A stretch of 64,000 bases of DNA from Corythucha ciliata (GCA_038030265.1 CM075938.1:55855189-55919188), one strand, 5' to 3'; shown: positions 46,504 through 58,507, counted from the stretch's first letter. Program-made: numbers and translations. Notes: generated from the sequence alone by a model not told the origin.

Positions 46504-47538
46504 TCACAGATACGGTCCAGTCGGAAGACACATGGGACTGCGCGAGCGTGACCTTCTGATTGGAACGGCGTAGCGTTGCTTAAAATCCTCGAAACTTCGC
46601 TTTATGGCGTCCCTTTCACGGATGATGTCATTCAATTGAACTCTTAACTTGTGAACTTCAGTTTGGAGATTTTTGTTCATAATTTCGAGTTCGTGTCTCT
46701 GGTGGAGACGTTTGGTTCGACAGTTTTGAGCGTAGCCTCGATTTTTTAGCGTTCGTCTTTTCTGTTTGAGTCGAACAATAGCCTCTCGAGGGTAGCCGTG
46801 AAGACGTTTGTTCAAGTCCCGCACGGTCAGGCACATGAGTAATTCGTCGGAGATGATATCTTCGGCGTTGGAAGAGGCAGTGGTAGCGTTGCTGGCGACG
46901 CTAGGCGTGGAACGGTGGTGCTGGGACATGTTGGAGTGTTGGGGGGTGGCCGATTGTCGTTGATCAGGCCTTTGATAGGGAGAGTAGCAGTGAACGCTGT
47001 GATGGTGGTGTTCATAGTCGAGCCTTTTGGGACCGCCAGACCCTATCATACTTCCTGGGTGTTGCTGAAATTGTGCCCATTCTTCAGGGCTAAGATCATT
47101 AGCACAGTTTGGCCTTAAATCTAAAGGAGCTTCTTGCCTAAAAGGCAACCAACCCATGTCTTCCATTTGAGGCCTCAGTGGAACGGCCATTTCAACGTGG
47201 TAGTGCCTCGACATGGGCGATTCAGATGAGTCGCGGTCTGGAGGCGTGTGAGGTGGTGACACTGGTGGCTCGTACATATGCACCATCATCTGTTGATGTG
47301 ACATCGGTACAGCAGCATAATCTTCTGAGTGGTGACCGGGAGGGGTCAGGAGATTATGAGGTGGCGACTGGCCCGGATGGACCATACCACCAGCGTAAGG
47401 CATGGACATCGATGGCAATCGTTCAATTCCACCGCCCTCTTTTTTCACCGCCACTTCCAAATGGTCCAGAACAAAATCTTCGACGTACTGATCAGCAAGA
47501 ACGTTCGATTCCATTTTGTTGTCAACCTGAGCTTCCAT
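46504..47538 (-). CDS. tj: Large Maf bZIP transcription factor (traffic jam-like)
   Basis: A single uninterrupted frame of 344 aa. Residues 16-34 ([19 protein letters not shown]) match the conserved N-terminal transactivation segment of large Mafs. A Pro/Ser/His-rich linker follows (including [10 protein letters not shown] at 91-100 and HHHH at 177-180), with a conserved [10 protein letters not shown] at 150-159. The C-terminus holds the extended homology region (about 229-258, [20 protein letters not shown]), the basic region (about 257-283, [18 protein letters not shown], with the Maf-specific Tyr) and a zipper with leucine/isoleucine at 284, 291, 298, 305 and 312. Large Mafs bind MARE sites as dimers in the nucleus; in flies traffic jam acts in gonadal soma and neurons. 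The start is ATG at 47538; the frame also extends upstream to a TTG (47544), which is not a credible initiator. A second ATG at residue 9 has an equally good context. The tail is Arg/Ser-rich (RRSRSRS). Assignment to the large-Maf family is near certain; orthology to tj rests on it being insect-like. Confidence 0.95.
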   Translation of the reverse strand: MEAQVDNKMESNVLADQYVEDFVLDHLEVAVKKEGGGIERLPSMSMPYAGGMVHPGQSPPHNLLTPPGHHSEDYAAVPMSHQQMMVHMYEPPVSPPHTPPDRDSSESPMSRHYHVEMAVPLRPQMEDMGWLPFRQEAPLDLRPNCANDLSPEEWAQFQQHPGSMIGSGGPKRLDYEHHHHSVHCYSPYQRPDQRQSATPQHSNMSQHHRSTPSVASNATTASSNAEDIISDELLMCLTVRDLNKRLHGYPREAIVRLKQKRRTLKNRGYAQNCRTKRLHQRHELEIMNKNLQTEVHKLRVQLNDIIRERDAIKRSFEDFKQRYAVPIRRSRSRSPMCLPTGPYL

Positions 47539-47608
47539 TTTCAAATGTATTCACATTCTGCACTTAAATCCACACGCGATAAACAAATTACCCGTAACTG
47601 CAACACCG

Positions 47609-47630
47609 CTAAAAAAAAAAAAAAAAAAAA
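47609..47630 (-). promoter_or_regulatory. Possible 3' splice site upstream of the Maf start
   Basis: Minus strand: a T20 tract (47630-47611) immediately followed by AG (47610-47609), then CGGTGTTGCAG and the 70-bp leader to the ATG. A polypyrimidine tract plus AG suits the acceptor of a 5' UTR intron. A chance T-run cannot be excluded. Confidence 0.35.
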
Positions 47631-49614
47631 TACAAGTTTTAATTGATTGTAAAACTCATCAATTAACTCGAAAGGAACGTATATTTAATTCACGGAGACA
47701 TCAACACTTCCAAGCTAGGGTCTCGGATTTGAACTGACTTCTGCGCTAAACGATATTGTCGGTGGTTTTTCAGGCTCGAGTTCGCGTGGAATCGTGGGTG
47801 TGGCATGGGAAGGGGTTCAAGCGGGTGAAAGGATTTTATCCAATAACAGTTCGGCGGCCAACTCACCAAGCTCCGCCTTTTCACTCCTTCCTTTCAGGAA
47901 AGAAAGACGGTTATCAGGGGGCGCACAACGTACGGTCGTGATGTGTGTTGGATGGGTGAAGGAGAGGGTGGGTTTTAGAGTGTCTTCCTCTGTCGTCGAC
48001 GACGACTCTCCTTTTTTCCCCCTTCGGTCCATTTCAAACGCGGTCGGCTCCTTTGAAGCCCTTCATATCAAAAGATGCCGCTATCTTTTCTTTCTTTTTT
48101 CCACTAAAGATCTTTTTGCTAAGGTAATTTTACTTCATTTTTTGATAAATAAGCAGCTCCCAAAACAAAAAGAACAGTGGCTATGGTTCTTCCCAGCAAA
48201 CTGCGCGCCTCGTCCTTCTTCACCTCTCGTGGTTTATGCGCCGTATTTTTACGATTTATATTTATCAACCACTACTCACTCGCACGTCATGCTAATTGTT
48301 AACGCTCCAAGGACGAGGCGTTAATTCCGGTCAAAGGGGCTCACACTTACTTCAAATTGGTTAATTGGGACAGTTTAAATCTCACCACATCTTCAAATAA
48401 AATCAATCAAATATAATAAAATGGTTATGCCACACGTTGTAGACTGCGCTTACGGCATTAAACGGCCATATCATCGTTGAGGATTGTGGTTTTAGGTCAT
48501 ATTTATCACAATACAGCCTTTCAACTTGTTCAATGGAGTGAATTCTGACAGGACGTTTAAATTAAAGCATTGAAAAAAAAAATTAAACCAAACGAACAAA
48601 AACCCGCGTAATGGAGTCATTCCTTTGTTTCTAAGAAATATTTTATTGCATGAGCATAATTATATACGTGGAATGAATCATGTATCGTCTTCAGCACCCC
48701 GTTTACTATATCGTCCGTCGGTCCCACTGCAGCACCGTCTAACTAACATTTTGTCGGTTTTGGGGTTGTGATGAGTCTCAATTCTAATTTTCGTGCTGGA
48801 TCGAATGGTGAGCTCCTTTTTCCACTCAAGAAGTTATTTTTTATTATTTATCTACCGAAGTTATTAATGTTATTAGTTATCTATCTAAGCCTGAAGCCTG
48901 AAACAACAGCAGCAATTTGAGAATTTTTTCATTTCAGCCACTTTTTCAATGATGAAAACTGAGCACACGCGTAATAGTATTGGTTTCCGGGATAGTTACA
49001 AAAGGTAAAGTGAACGATTGGGTGGAGAATAATTATTGAAAATCAGTTTTTTGCCTCTCCTGAAAAGTTGTTGATAATCAGTTAGCCGCAGTGTTGCAGT
49101 GGGACCGATGTAATGTGTATGCATTATGCAGCAGGGATCGGAGAATACATATAGAATGCCTGTCAATTCGTTAAAGAAAACTGACACCCTCCGCCCACCA
49201 TCAACACCATTTAGGATTTTTGGCTGGATGTCCGCCAATCTGTAATCCAACTCCTTGAAGCATAAGAATCGAATATAAAAAGGGAAATCGGCGGATTTAA
49301 GAAAATGCAAGTTCCCCCACTGTCTAAATTCCACCTAGGTATATGAAAATTAACATTTTACATTCAAAAACGCGAAACTTATCAGCAGTAAATCATCGAT
49401 TTCACCTCCAACTTCTCGCATTATTGCTCGTAGTTGGATTCATAAAAAATCACTTTGGATTTTCGGATTAATAGTTTCGAGGAACCCCCAAGATTTCACC
49501 AAAAACCGTCCAGGGGTGGACGTTTTTTATCGTCATTTTTTCAAAATGCTTCAATTTGAACCAGGCTCGGTTTGTAAAAGTCCCTTCGGACAACATTGAA
49601 TTGCCTCAATGCCC
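47631..49614. other. Upstream region of the Maf gene, no gene seen
   Basis: Repeat-poor and without recognisable coding sequence. It would contain the Maf promoter or 5' UTR intron, but I could not identify a TATA box or initiator with confidence. Confidence 0.35.
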
Positions 49615-49622
49615 AGTGCAGC

Positions 49623-50925
49623 TAGAGACGTCCTATACTTTCCCCGGACATTGTGCTATACTTACTTTTTAAAGCGTCCGGGGACGTCCGGGCTCATATT
49701 TCAGATGTTAGGGGAGATGTCAGAATTGTCCTCTTTTTTGTCCTATTTTTCGGTTTCTATACTTACTGTAACGTCAGGTATATTTAACTCCCGACATCTT
49801 TCACGTTTAATGTTTACAAGGCCGCGGCTGCGGCGCTTGCTCGCAACGTCACCAGTCCACGTTTCTCCCTTACGGTCCTCATCAAATCAGCCTTGGAGAC
49901 GCGGTCTCCTCCCTAACTTGATTTCCCAGGTCAGGTCGAGCGCGGGGATCATATAGCGCAAAGTCCAGTCGAAGAACAATACAGCGATTTTGTCAATGAA
50001 TCGCACTCTCACACTCTGTCACTCAAAAATCTGAAATCCCCCCCCCCCCCAATACAGAACATTGGACCGACAAACCAGGCAATTTGGCTCACAGTCTGAT
50101 TTAAACCTATAGCCTACATAATGCGCGTTTGGCACTTTCAGTACAACATTTCGCCATTTTGATTCATACAAACGCCAGTTTCGCGGATTTTCTCTCTTTA
50201 AAAACTAAATTTGGCTGATTAGTCTCGTTCAAATCCCATTTTCGGGGGTTTGGCCTTTTCATAAACCAAATTTCGTGGATTTTGCTCTTTCCAAAACCAT
50301 TTTTATACGGACTTTCATTCTCTCATAGAACCCAATTTCGTGGACATTACGGCTCCTTTAAAACCCTATTTCCGGCATTTTCGCCCGTTCGAAAACCAAA
50401 TGTCGTCGCGCTTAGCTCTTAAAATCTTAACCGATTTTATTCGGCAATTCGGATTTTGTTGGGTTTATTCAAAAAACTACTTTGGCAAAAAACGAACGAC
50501 AAAAAACAAATTTCGTGATTTTGGTTTTCTCAAGTCATAAAAATTCACTATTCTTATGACCAAACGTTTCAAATTTGACACCTTATAAGCCAAATTTCAT
50601 TAATTTTTGTTATTTCTTACCCAAAGTTCGCTAATTTTCACGATTTTAAACCCTTTTCAGAACCAAATTTCATGAATTTTTGTTATTTAGTACCCAAATT
50701 TGGCTGATTTTTGCGCTTTCAAAACCCAAATTTCGTGGTTTTCGCTACTACTGGAATCAGTTTCCCAGGTTTGGCTGGTCCAGAAAATTAATTTGGCTCT
50801 TTCAAGAACTGAATTTGCGGATTTGACTCATTCAAAACCAAATTTCACGGATTTTGCTTATTTCACAAACGACAATGCCCGGCGTCCTCGGAGACCACTT
50901 TTACGTCTGGTCAGTGGTCACTCTG
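49623..50925. mobile_element. 1.3-kb non-autonomous hAT-like element carrying a type A array
   Basis: Perfect octamer AGTGCAGC at 49615-49622 and 50926-50933. Ends TAGAGACGTCC and (inverted) CAGAGTGACCACTG. The head (CTTTCCCCGGAC, GTCCTCTTTTTTGTCCTA, TTTCGGTTTCTA, CAGGTCGAGCGC, GAAGAACAATACAG) and tail (GGCGTCCTCGGAGACCACTT then TTACGTCTGGTC) are shared in the same order with 55574-57681. The centre is a ~31-bp array. A C13 run (50038-50050) is absent from the other copy. Confidence 0.82.
50150..50875 (+). repeat. Type A array, cargo of the hAT-like element
   Basis: About 20 diverged units like AACCAAATTTCGTGGATTTT followed by GCTCTTTCAAA, spaced 31-33 bp. The array begins where the element head ends and stops just before its tail. 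Confidence 0.8.
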
Positions 50926-50933
50926 AGTGCAGC

Positions 50934-53900
50934 CAACTTCCAGCTCAACGGCAAGCACCAATTATAGTTGACCAAAAATGAGCGTCTCGCGTTATCATCG
51001 ATTTTTGTCGATGTCATGTCGATTCATCGAGGCATTCATCATCTGAGCGGTCTGTCAAAGCTCTTTCTCCTCGCGGGTTGGATCTCCGCAACTATGAACT
51101 CTCGTTTCGGCCGTTGAACTTCATTTCATCATGGTCTGCCGGGACCAAAAATTAACATTGTATAGGGCCAAGAAACTGCGCGTCGTCCGCAATTTTCTTT
51201 TATTCAGAATTAAGCCTATTGAATCACCCCCCCACCCTGCCATCCAGGCAAGTAATTTTTGTCGCTATCAACGAAAACCACCCGCAACCGCTTCTGGTAA
51301 AAAACGGTCATTTCTGTGTCGGATATCCATATTCATTGTCTGAGGGCCCAATCTAGTTGACCGAGCCTGGTATATGATATTTGGGACACAATTTCAAGTT
51401 TATTGGCCAAACTTGTCGTATTTTGGGACGAGAGGGTCAGTTTGGAAGCCATCACTGAAATTTTTCTTGCAATTAATGGATAACGGCTCTTTCTAAGCGC
51501 TGTCAGTTTATTATGTGGTGTGGAAGGGGGTGGATTGACGATTTTCTTGCCGAGGTCTGATTTACTTTCTACTAATTGATTGACTTGTTGGACCCCTGCC
51601 TCCCTCTAGCTACGCCCATGGCTTCGACAGCCTGAGCTTCTCCTCCTTCACCAACCCTCTCACGCTCGCTATAGTGAACCTAAATAATTGAAGCGTAAAT
51701 AAAATAAACTTCGTGACGGAGGTGACCATGTTTTGCACGTGCACTATTTCCTTCGTGTTCCATTTTTTTCCCCCGCGTTTTGTAATTTATTTTTTAAATC
51801 ACGCGTTGTTGCCGGAGGAAACGAAATGAAAGAAATAATAAGAACGCAACAACCGGGTGCAGCATTGCAGAGAATATCATCCCCGGCGCCAATTTCTCGG
51901 AATTGGTTCAGAGCATTGTGTATCTCAAAGCACCCCCCCCCTCCCACAACCATTTCCCAACCAACCACCAACCGAAGAGGAGTGCTCGTGTGCTATCCAT
52001 TGACATTCCCAGACGTGATGCCCCAGTCGTGAGAATTCTCTCCGGTGTCAAATCTGAGTCAGCATTTTATTGAGAAAAAAAATGAAGAAAAAATAAATAC
52101 AATAAAAAAAAAAATGAAAAGGATGACTGAGGAGAAGGTAGGGATTTTTTTGTGAGTGTGTAACAGAATTAAAACAATATTCCAGGCGAAAAATCAAGTA
52201 AACACTCGCTTTGGAGTTTACTTTTAGTTTTGTCTTTTTTTTGTTTATTCCAAAAACAGGCGTGGGAAATATGTTGGTTATGGTATGCTCTGTATAAATA
52301 AAAGTTTTTTCCAGCCAGGCACTCGTCAAAAAATATTCAATTATTCGATGAGACTGTTTTAAAATTGTTCCTTCCGGCAAGGTTTCTAGAGCATTCATTT
52401 CTTAATTAATTTTATTTCCCAGAGGACCCCCTTTTCTTCACCAACCATTCACATTTTCTCGCCATATCGCGTTGATCGTCGATAAATTCGGTTTAAATTA
52501 TACATTTTTATTATTATTTAAAGGAAAACAGGCTACAGCTACATGTCTATCATTAAAATTGCCGAGTTCGACGATTTTTATTCTCTCTAATGCATTCATT
52601 CAATTCAATTCACAATCAATTTTTGAATACAAATCACGTCTGCTGCGGTTAACGCATATCGATAAAACGGCAAGGTTATCAAAAACAATTATTTTCATTG
52701 AATGAAAAATGGTGGTTGGACGGGGAAGGTGGATGTTGACGAAATGACCTTTTTTTTTGGTTTTTAGGGGGAATGATCCATGCGATTTATTTTCGGGCTA
52801 CTAAAAAGATTTTCTCATGGCACATTATTCGTTTATTAATAGAAATTGCAGCGTCGGTGATTTTTAGAGTTTCCGTTGAGCCACGGCAATTTTGCCAACT
52901 CCGAAATTTTCCTCTACAACTACGAAGGGTATCGGGTTACCATTCTTCGTTCTGAGGACCTCTGAAAGCTCAAAAAAAAACTCAGAAACCTTTTATTTTT
53001 TCATTCAATGAATCGCTTTCCTCTTATTCTATTCAATAAAGAATCAAGCATTGTTTAAAAAACAATAAGTTTTTGAAGTTACGGCTCTGGGAATAGCTGT
53101 GAAGGAGAAATTAGTTAATTATTCTACGGAGACTGTGAGAGAACGGCGCCCAAAAATATAACAACAAAATGAAAACAATTAATTCTTAATTTAGCGTCCA
53201 TTCGGGGTTGTTGATCCTTTGTTTGATGTATGTCACAGTTTAAGGCTGGTTGCTCAATTTTCCTTGCCATTCCATTCCGGCTATTGGCCAACTTTGTTTT
53301 TTCTTTTCTCAAAATACAAAACGACCTGTCCTTTATATTGCGTCTTATTCCCCACCCTTCAGCACCCACTTCAAAGCGGGCGTCTTTTTTTTTATTAACA
53401 AGAACAAAAATTGAGAAATATTTTTCTTGGCCTATTTAAAGTTTTCTTTCAATAAAAAATTATCGTATTGTTAACATAACCACATCTTTTTGGTATAACA
53501 AAATCCGCCTCCTCTAATTCTATTGAAAATTCAATGGAGACGTGAGTACGCCGTTAACCCCTCCCACCAGTCATTACTGTAAGACGGTTGGGAGTTTGAC
53601 CCATGGAGAAAGGAAAACCTGTTTCCAGGCCCCTCTTCATATCTTACCTGGGGCACCCACTTCGAAATGCCTCAACCAATAAAGGATCTCTAAAAAAACA
53701 TGGTTCTCATGGAATAGTACGCCATTATAACACTCGATTAACCATTTCTACACAGGTCTAACAACGTTTAGATTACCGAATTATTCCCAACCCCACCATA
53801 ACTTACCAATCGCGATTTTCGCTCCTCATTGATACCAGTTTACACGAAGTTGGGGGGGGGGGGGTTCTCCCTTTCCCCCAGCTCCCACAAACACGCCGAC

Positions 53901-54140
53901 ACATGAAGTAAGAAGTCCACTCTGACTGAAAAAGGGCATTATTAAATTTTCAGGGGTGAAATTGCAAGGTGTTGAGTTTATGTCGCTATATAGAACTGTT
54001 TTCTTCGGGCGATAATTGCAGTTTTCCTGATTCTTAGGCCTCAACTTGTCCTCTAGCGCGGATTCGTCCATAAGAGGACAGTAATTTTTTTGTATTACAT
54101 TGGGTTCATGGTCTCTTCTAGGAGTTTCCGTCCTGAGTTG
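50934..54140. other. Intergenic stretch, no gene recognised
   Basis: No family-like coding sequence or delimited element. G/C runs at 51933-51941 and 53852-53864 and poly(A)/poly(T) tracts near 52075-52115. Confidence 0.35.
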
Positions 54141-54144
54141 TTGT

Positions 54145-54600
54145 CTAAAGCTCCGGCTACACGGTCAAGGTTTACTTGTCACTTTTACTTGACTGAAAAA
54201 ACGGTGTGGCTACACGGCTTATGCTTTCCTTCAGTTTTGAGCTCAGTTCAGTTCTGCCTCAGTCCGCTTCAAGTCTTCAGAACGGATAGACCTCAGCCAA
54301 GTCACGATATGAGTGATAATTGCGATATGCAAGTATTCTTTTTGGCTTTGCTGGCATTGAAAAGAAGTAAAAAAAAACAGCAATCGAACGAAGTGGTGCA
54401 AAAAGTGGTTACTCCGTAGACCCTCCAACACTCTTAGCTTTCCATATTGTCTACAGCAGCAGCTCGCCGGTAGCACCATCCGCTCATTGCATGGGTATCT
54501 CTCCTCGCTCCACTTGAAGCTCGACAGTCCTCATGAGGTCGAGTTCGGTTAAGTTCGTCTTCATTCGCCACCCCCCTCAACACCCCTTTCTTCTGAATTG
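54145..54600 (+). mobile_element. PIF/Harbinger-like fragment, end plus possible first exon
   Basis: Begins with AGCTCCGGCTACACGGTCAA, the end also found inverted at 58969. An open frame from ATG 54309 (MSDNCDMQVFFLALLALKRS then KKKQQ) has the hydrophobic-then-basic start seen at the N-terminus of many Harbinger transposases. The segment 54515-54600 (inverse of CGACCTCATGAGGACTGTCG) recurs near 58305. Fragmentary and non-functional. Confidence 0.45.
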
Positions 54601-55573
54601 TCACAATTGTCACATTCGCTTCACAACAATCAAACTCTTCGATCGACTGAATATTTCAATTCATTAATAAATAGGTAATAAATTCATTAATAAATAGTTG
54701 AAAGACTCCTCACGGCCTCACGTGATATTAGCGATGATGCGTAGGGCGCAGGATGGTGTATTAGTAAACAAATAAGTAGGTATATCCAATTTAATATTAA
54801 TAAGAATTAACTAATTATTTTTTTATCTTCGACCAAATCCGGAAATCCCGCAGATAAAAAGGCGGATACACAGAAACTTTTGAAACCGACCTCGCCTGCG
54901 GCCTGCCGATGGCGCTGAAGGATGAGCTTGAGCTATAGTAAGCAAAAATTCAAAAGCTCTCATGAAATTATGCATTTGAAAATGTCAATATATTTTTTTT
55001 TTCAAAGTTGTTAACACACCTTCAGTATTTGGGATCAAGAGATTAACAGAAATTTGGGTTGGACGGGTTAGTGAAGAGTGCGCCGATTTTTTCTTTTTCT
55101 TCGTCGACAATAATTTTCTTTGAGAGCGAATTTTGTTTTTTTCATGGAGGTGGATGAGAAGGATCCCGGAGAAATTCATGGACAGATGTTTTACTGGAAG
55201 GTACTACCAAAATTCCTTCCTAGCTCACAAACACCGCTCTCCTGAAGACTGCTCGATGTTTTGTGATGACTACTTCTAATCGTCGCAATTTTGGACGTGA
55301 CCTTCTCTTTCTTAAGGTGTATCAGTCTCGCGAACATCTTGTCACAGAGGAGCTTCAGGAGAGCTTCAATTTCAAGACTATGTTCTGCCAGTTAACTATA
55401 ATTTCCTTAATTTAGGGAGTTTGACGAGCCACAGAGGGCAAATGCCCCAGAGGCAGACGATCATATTCGTAATCAGCTACGTAAAACCTTTCGAATGAGA
55501 CCAGTTTCATTCATGTCCCTAATTAAGGACTTTAATTAGCTATAAAATCCTTAGGCCCCAGATACCCCACGGC
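54601..55573. other. Intergenic stretch, nothing recognised
   Basis: AT-rich DNA with a short direct repeat of ATTCATTAATAAATAG at about 54660-54700. No gene or delimited element was seen. Confidence 0.35.
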
Positions 55574-57681
55574 TAGGGTGACAAGGCGTCCTTCTTTCCC
55601 CGGACTTGTCTTACTTTCTTGAGCGTCTGGGGACGTCCGAGCTCATTTTTCTTGTGTCCGGGGAGAGATCGAAATTGTCCTCTTTTTTGTCCTACTTTTT
55701 CGGTTTCTACTTGATGTAAGTAACCCCTGGATTCCTAATTCAAAACATCTTTCAAGTTTTCATCTTCAAACAAAGCTGCAGCTCCTAGCCAGAGCCAGTC
55801 CCCATTTTGCCCTGGCCGAGCTGAGCCGGGTCTCCCTAACTCCACCAGATCAGGTCGAGCGCCAGGGGCGAAGAGATCGTAGCACAAAGTCCACTCAGAG
55901 AACAATACAGTGATTTCGCCCACTGAATCTGTTCCACACAACGTCATGCCTCTATTTCACTCAAAACTCTAAAATTCAGCCCACAACACATGAGAACATT
56001 GGCCGATGAACCGGAAAATAAGACTCACAGCCTGATTTAAAACTAGTCATGCGTTTGACACTTTCAAGAACAAAATTTCGTAATTTTCACTCTTCCAAAC
56101 TTCAATTTCGCGAATTTTCGCTCAATCAAAATTAAATTTGGTGGATTCGTGTCGTTCAAATCCCAATTTCTGGGTTTGCTTATTCAAAACCCAAATTTCT
56201 TGGAATTTACTCCTTCACAAACTAAATTTCTGAACTTTTGCTCTTTACATAATCAGTTTTGCAGGTTTGGTTAATAAAAAAACCAATTTCGCAAAAAACG
56301 AGCGAAAAAAAAATTCTAATTTTGGCTGGAAATTTTCACTCTTCCATGAACGAACGTTTCAAATTTGGCACCTTAAAAACCAAATTCCACTAATTTTTGT
56401 TATTTCGTACACGAATTTTGCGGATTTTCTTGCTTTTAAATCCCGAATTACGTGGGGTTTGCTCTTTGATCAACTAATTTTACGAACTTTTCCTGCTTCA
56501 ACACCCAATTTCGTGGACTTCGCTCCTTTATCCCGACTTTGGGGAATTTTGCATGATGGAAAACCAAATTTCGTGGCTTTGCCTCTTTGTAAAATATGTT
56601 TCGCGCGGGTTTGGTTACGTCAATGACCAAAATTGGTGAAAAAATAATGACGGAAAAACAAAACTCGTGATTCTAGCTTTTTCAATTCACATTTTCGCTG
56701 TTGATTTTTCATGACTAAATGTTTCAAATTTGACACCTTCAAAATCAAATTTCACGAATTTTGTTATTTAGTACCTACCCAAATTTCACTGAAGTCCGTG
56801 CGTTTAAAACCAAACTTTCGCGGTTTTAGATCTAACTGAAATCAGTTTCGCAGGTTTTGCTAATTCAGACAACGAATTTGGCTCTTTTAAAATTCAAAGT
56901 CCCTATTTTGGAGTATTCCAAACCTTAATTTCGTCAATTTTGGTCTTTTAAATCCCCAAATTTTGCGGTTTTTTTAAAATCAAAACCTAATTTTGTGGAT
57001 TTGGCGCATTTCCACCACGATTTCACAGTAGTTGGTTACTTTACTCACCAAATTTCGTGGGTTTGGCTCTTGGAGTCCAAAGTTGTACACGGCGTAGACC
57101 AATTCGAAAAGCTAACATCGAAAACACAAATTTCTTGATTTGGCAGCTTGAACCCAAATTTTACTGAAAATTTACGCCCTGTCATAAACAAAATCGCGGA
57201 TTCTGCTTCTTAAAAACCTTAATTCACGAGATTTTGCTATTTTCTGCTTAAAGGACCCTAATTTTGCGTAATTTCGTTCTTTCAAAAAACGAATTTCGTA
57301 TCCCAAGTTTTTTCTACAATCAGTTCAGAAATTTCGCTTGTTCGAAAAACAAAAATGTGGCTCTTTCAAAAAGCAAATGCATTGATTTGGCGTCACAAAC
57401 GCAAGTTTTGCGGGCTTTCGCTCTTTCAAAACCAAATTCGCTGATTAGGCTCACATTCAAAAACCATGATTTAATATTTTTGGCTCTTTCAAACCTCGGT
57501 GCCGTAGTTTTCGTTCTTCTCAAAAATTTATTTCCAACCTGAAACGCGGACCTCTCCTTTAACACCAAACTGATCAACGATTAGTCGTTAGGAGTCCTAC
57601 TCTACGTCGAAAGCGTCCTACTATTGTCCTACTTTTCGAACCAGGCGTCCTCGGAAACCACTTTTTCATCTGGTCGCCCTA
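55574..57681. mobile_element. 2.1-kb non-autonomous hAT-like element carrying a type A array
   Basis: Ends TAGGGTGACAAGGCGTCC and (inverted) TAGGGCGACCAGATG. Flanking octamers CCCACGGC (55566-55573) and AGCATGGC (57682-57689) agree at 5 of 8, an eroded target duplication. Head and tail blocks match the 49623-50925 copy in order. No transposase. Confidence 0.72.
56055..57540 (+). repeat. Type A array, cargo of the second hAT-like copy
   Basis: Longest type A block, roughly 45 units of 30-34 bp such as AAACCAAATTTCGTGGCTTT and CAAATTTCGTGGGTTTGGCT. It is twice as long as the array in the other copy, so unit number varies between copies. Confidence 0.8.
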
Positions 57682-57695
57682 AGCATGGCAGACTC

Positions 57696-57841
57696 CTAGG
57701 GCCGTATTCAAAAACTCACCTTTACAAAGCCTTAACTAAAGGAGTTGAAAAATGTGATGGTTTTATACAAATGTGTCATCTGTTTTGAAGCGCTTAAAGG
57801 AGATGTAAAGGTTAAGCTTGGTTTCTGAATACGGCCCCTAG
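57696..57841. mobile_element. 146-bp MITE with GGGCCGTATTCA ends
   Basis: CTAGGGCCGTATTCAAAAACT and the inverse of CTAGGGGCCGTATTCAGAAA bound it, with ACTC on both sides. The interior halves also pair (CACCTTTACA / TGTAAAGGTTAAG). It lies 14 bp beyond the hAT-like element's end. Confidence 0.75.
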
Positions 57842-58229
57842 ACTCTTAAATAGGGGCTCATAAACTATCATTTTGCTGCACACCTTTCAAAACTGTACTA
57901 TTTCCGGTTGAATGGGACTGTCGCCAGCTCTCGGTCTACAACTTCCTCATTGTCATTGCACAAAATGTTATCTTGCAAATGCACAAAATAATTTTTCCTG
58001 TTTACCGTGTGCCATATGCCCGGTGCTGCGCTAAGTTCCGCCAAAGTAATGAGCATTGTAAAAAAAAAATTGAAGCATTCCACGGTTTGATGTTAGACAG
58101 TGGGAGCTGCAAAGAAGAAACTCGTTTTAAACTTTTTTTTAAAATTACGATTGTAATGGAAACATGAGTAAAATTCAAGGTTTTGGTGAAAATCTATGTT
58201 AATTTTGTACATATTGTACTTTTTTTTTT
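57842..58229. other. Short interval, nothing recognised
   Basis: Sixty-residue open frames occur on both strands without family resemblance. The stretch lies between a MITE and Harbinger-type sequence. Confidence 0.35.
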
Positions 58230-58507
58230 TACCATGAGAGAAGAGGGAGTGAAAAGAAACAATTCAGGCGTTCGGCTGATGCGACCGAAGGTGAACTTGG
58301 CCGAGCCCGACCTCACGAGGACTCCCGAGCTTCAAGTCTCGCTCCTACTTTACCGCCTGTAAAACTCCCCACCGCCAAGCGGTCCACACCGGTAACGCAC
58401 CAGCCTTGACCAGCTGGTGTGACTGACGGGGAGCGGAACGAGGATAACCAGGACTTGCACGTGTCGGGTCACTTCCCGGCCGTCATGTCAGGCTTAAACC
58501 TGGTCAT
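58230..58507 (+). mobile_element. Harbinger-type flanking sequence
   Basis: Contains GAACTTGGCCGAGCCCGACC then TCACGAGGACTCCCGAGC, shared in inverse orientation with 54515-54600, leading into the transposase fragment. GC-richer than its surroundings. Confidence 0.4.

Noticed and set aside
46827..47646. Overlapping open frames on both strands across the Maf gene (46827-47015, 46915-47118, 47178-47567, 47329-47646)
   Set aside because: Shadow frames of a codon-biased real gene. None encodes a known domain, while the minus-strand Maf frame is unmistakable.
56267..57542. Open frames of 90-120 codons with recurring F-x-x-x-S-K-x-x-F patterns in the type A arrays (also 50700-50981, 35721-35961, 44315-44623)
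   Set aside because: The periodic peptide pattern is the 33-bp (11-codon) repeat read through. Frames occur on both strands, lack consistent starts and resemble no protein family.
57898..58083. Minus-strand frame as the C-terminus of the Harbinger transposase
   Set aside because: Orientation is opposite to the transposase fragment at 58508, and the sequence lacks the expected late-domain motifs.
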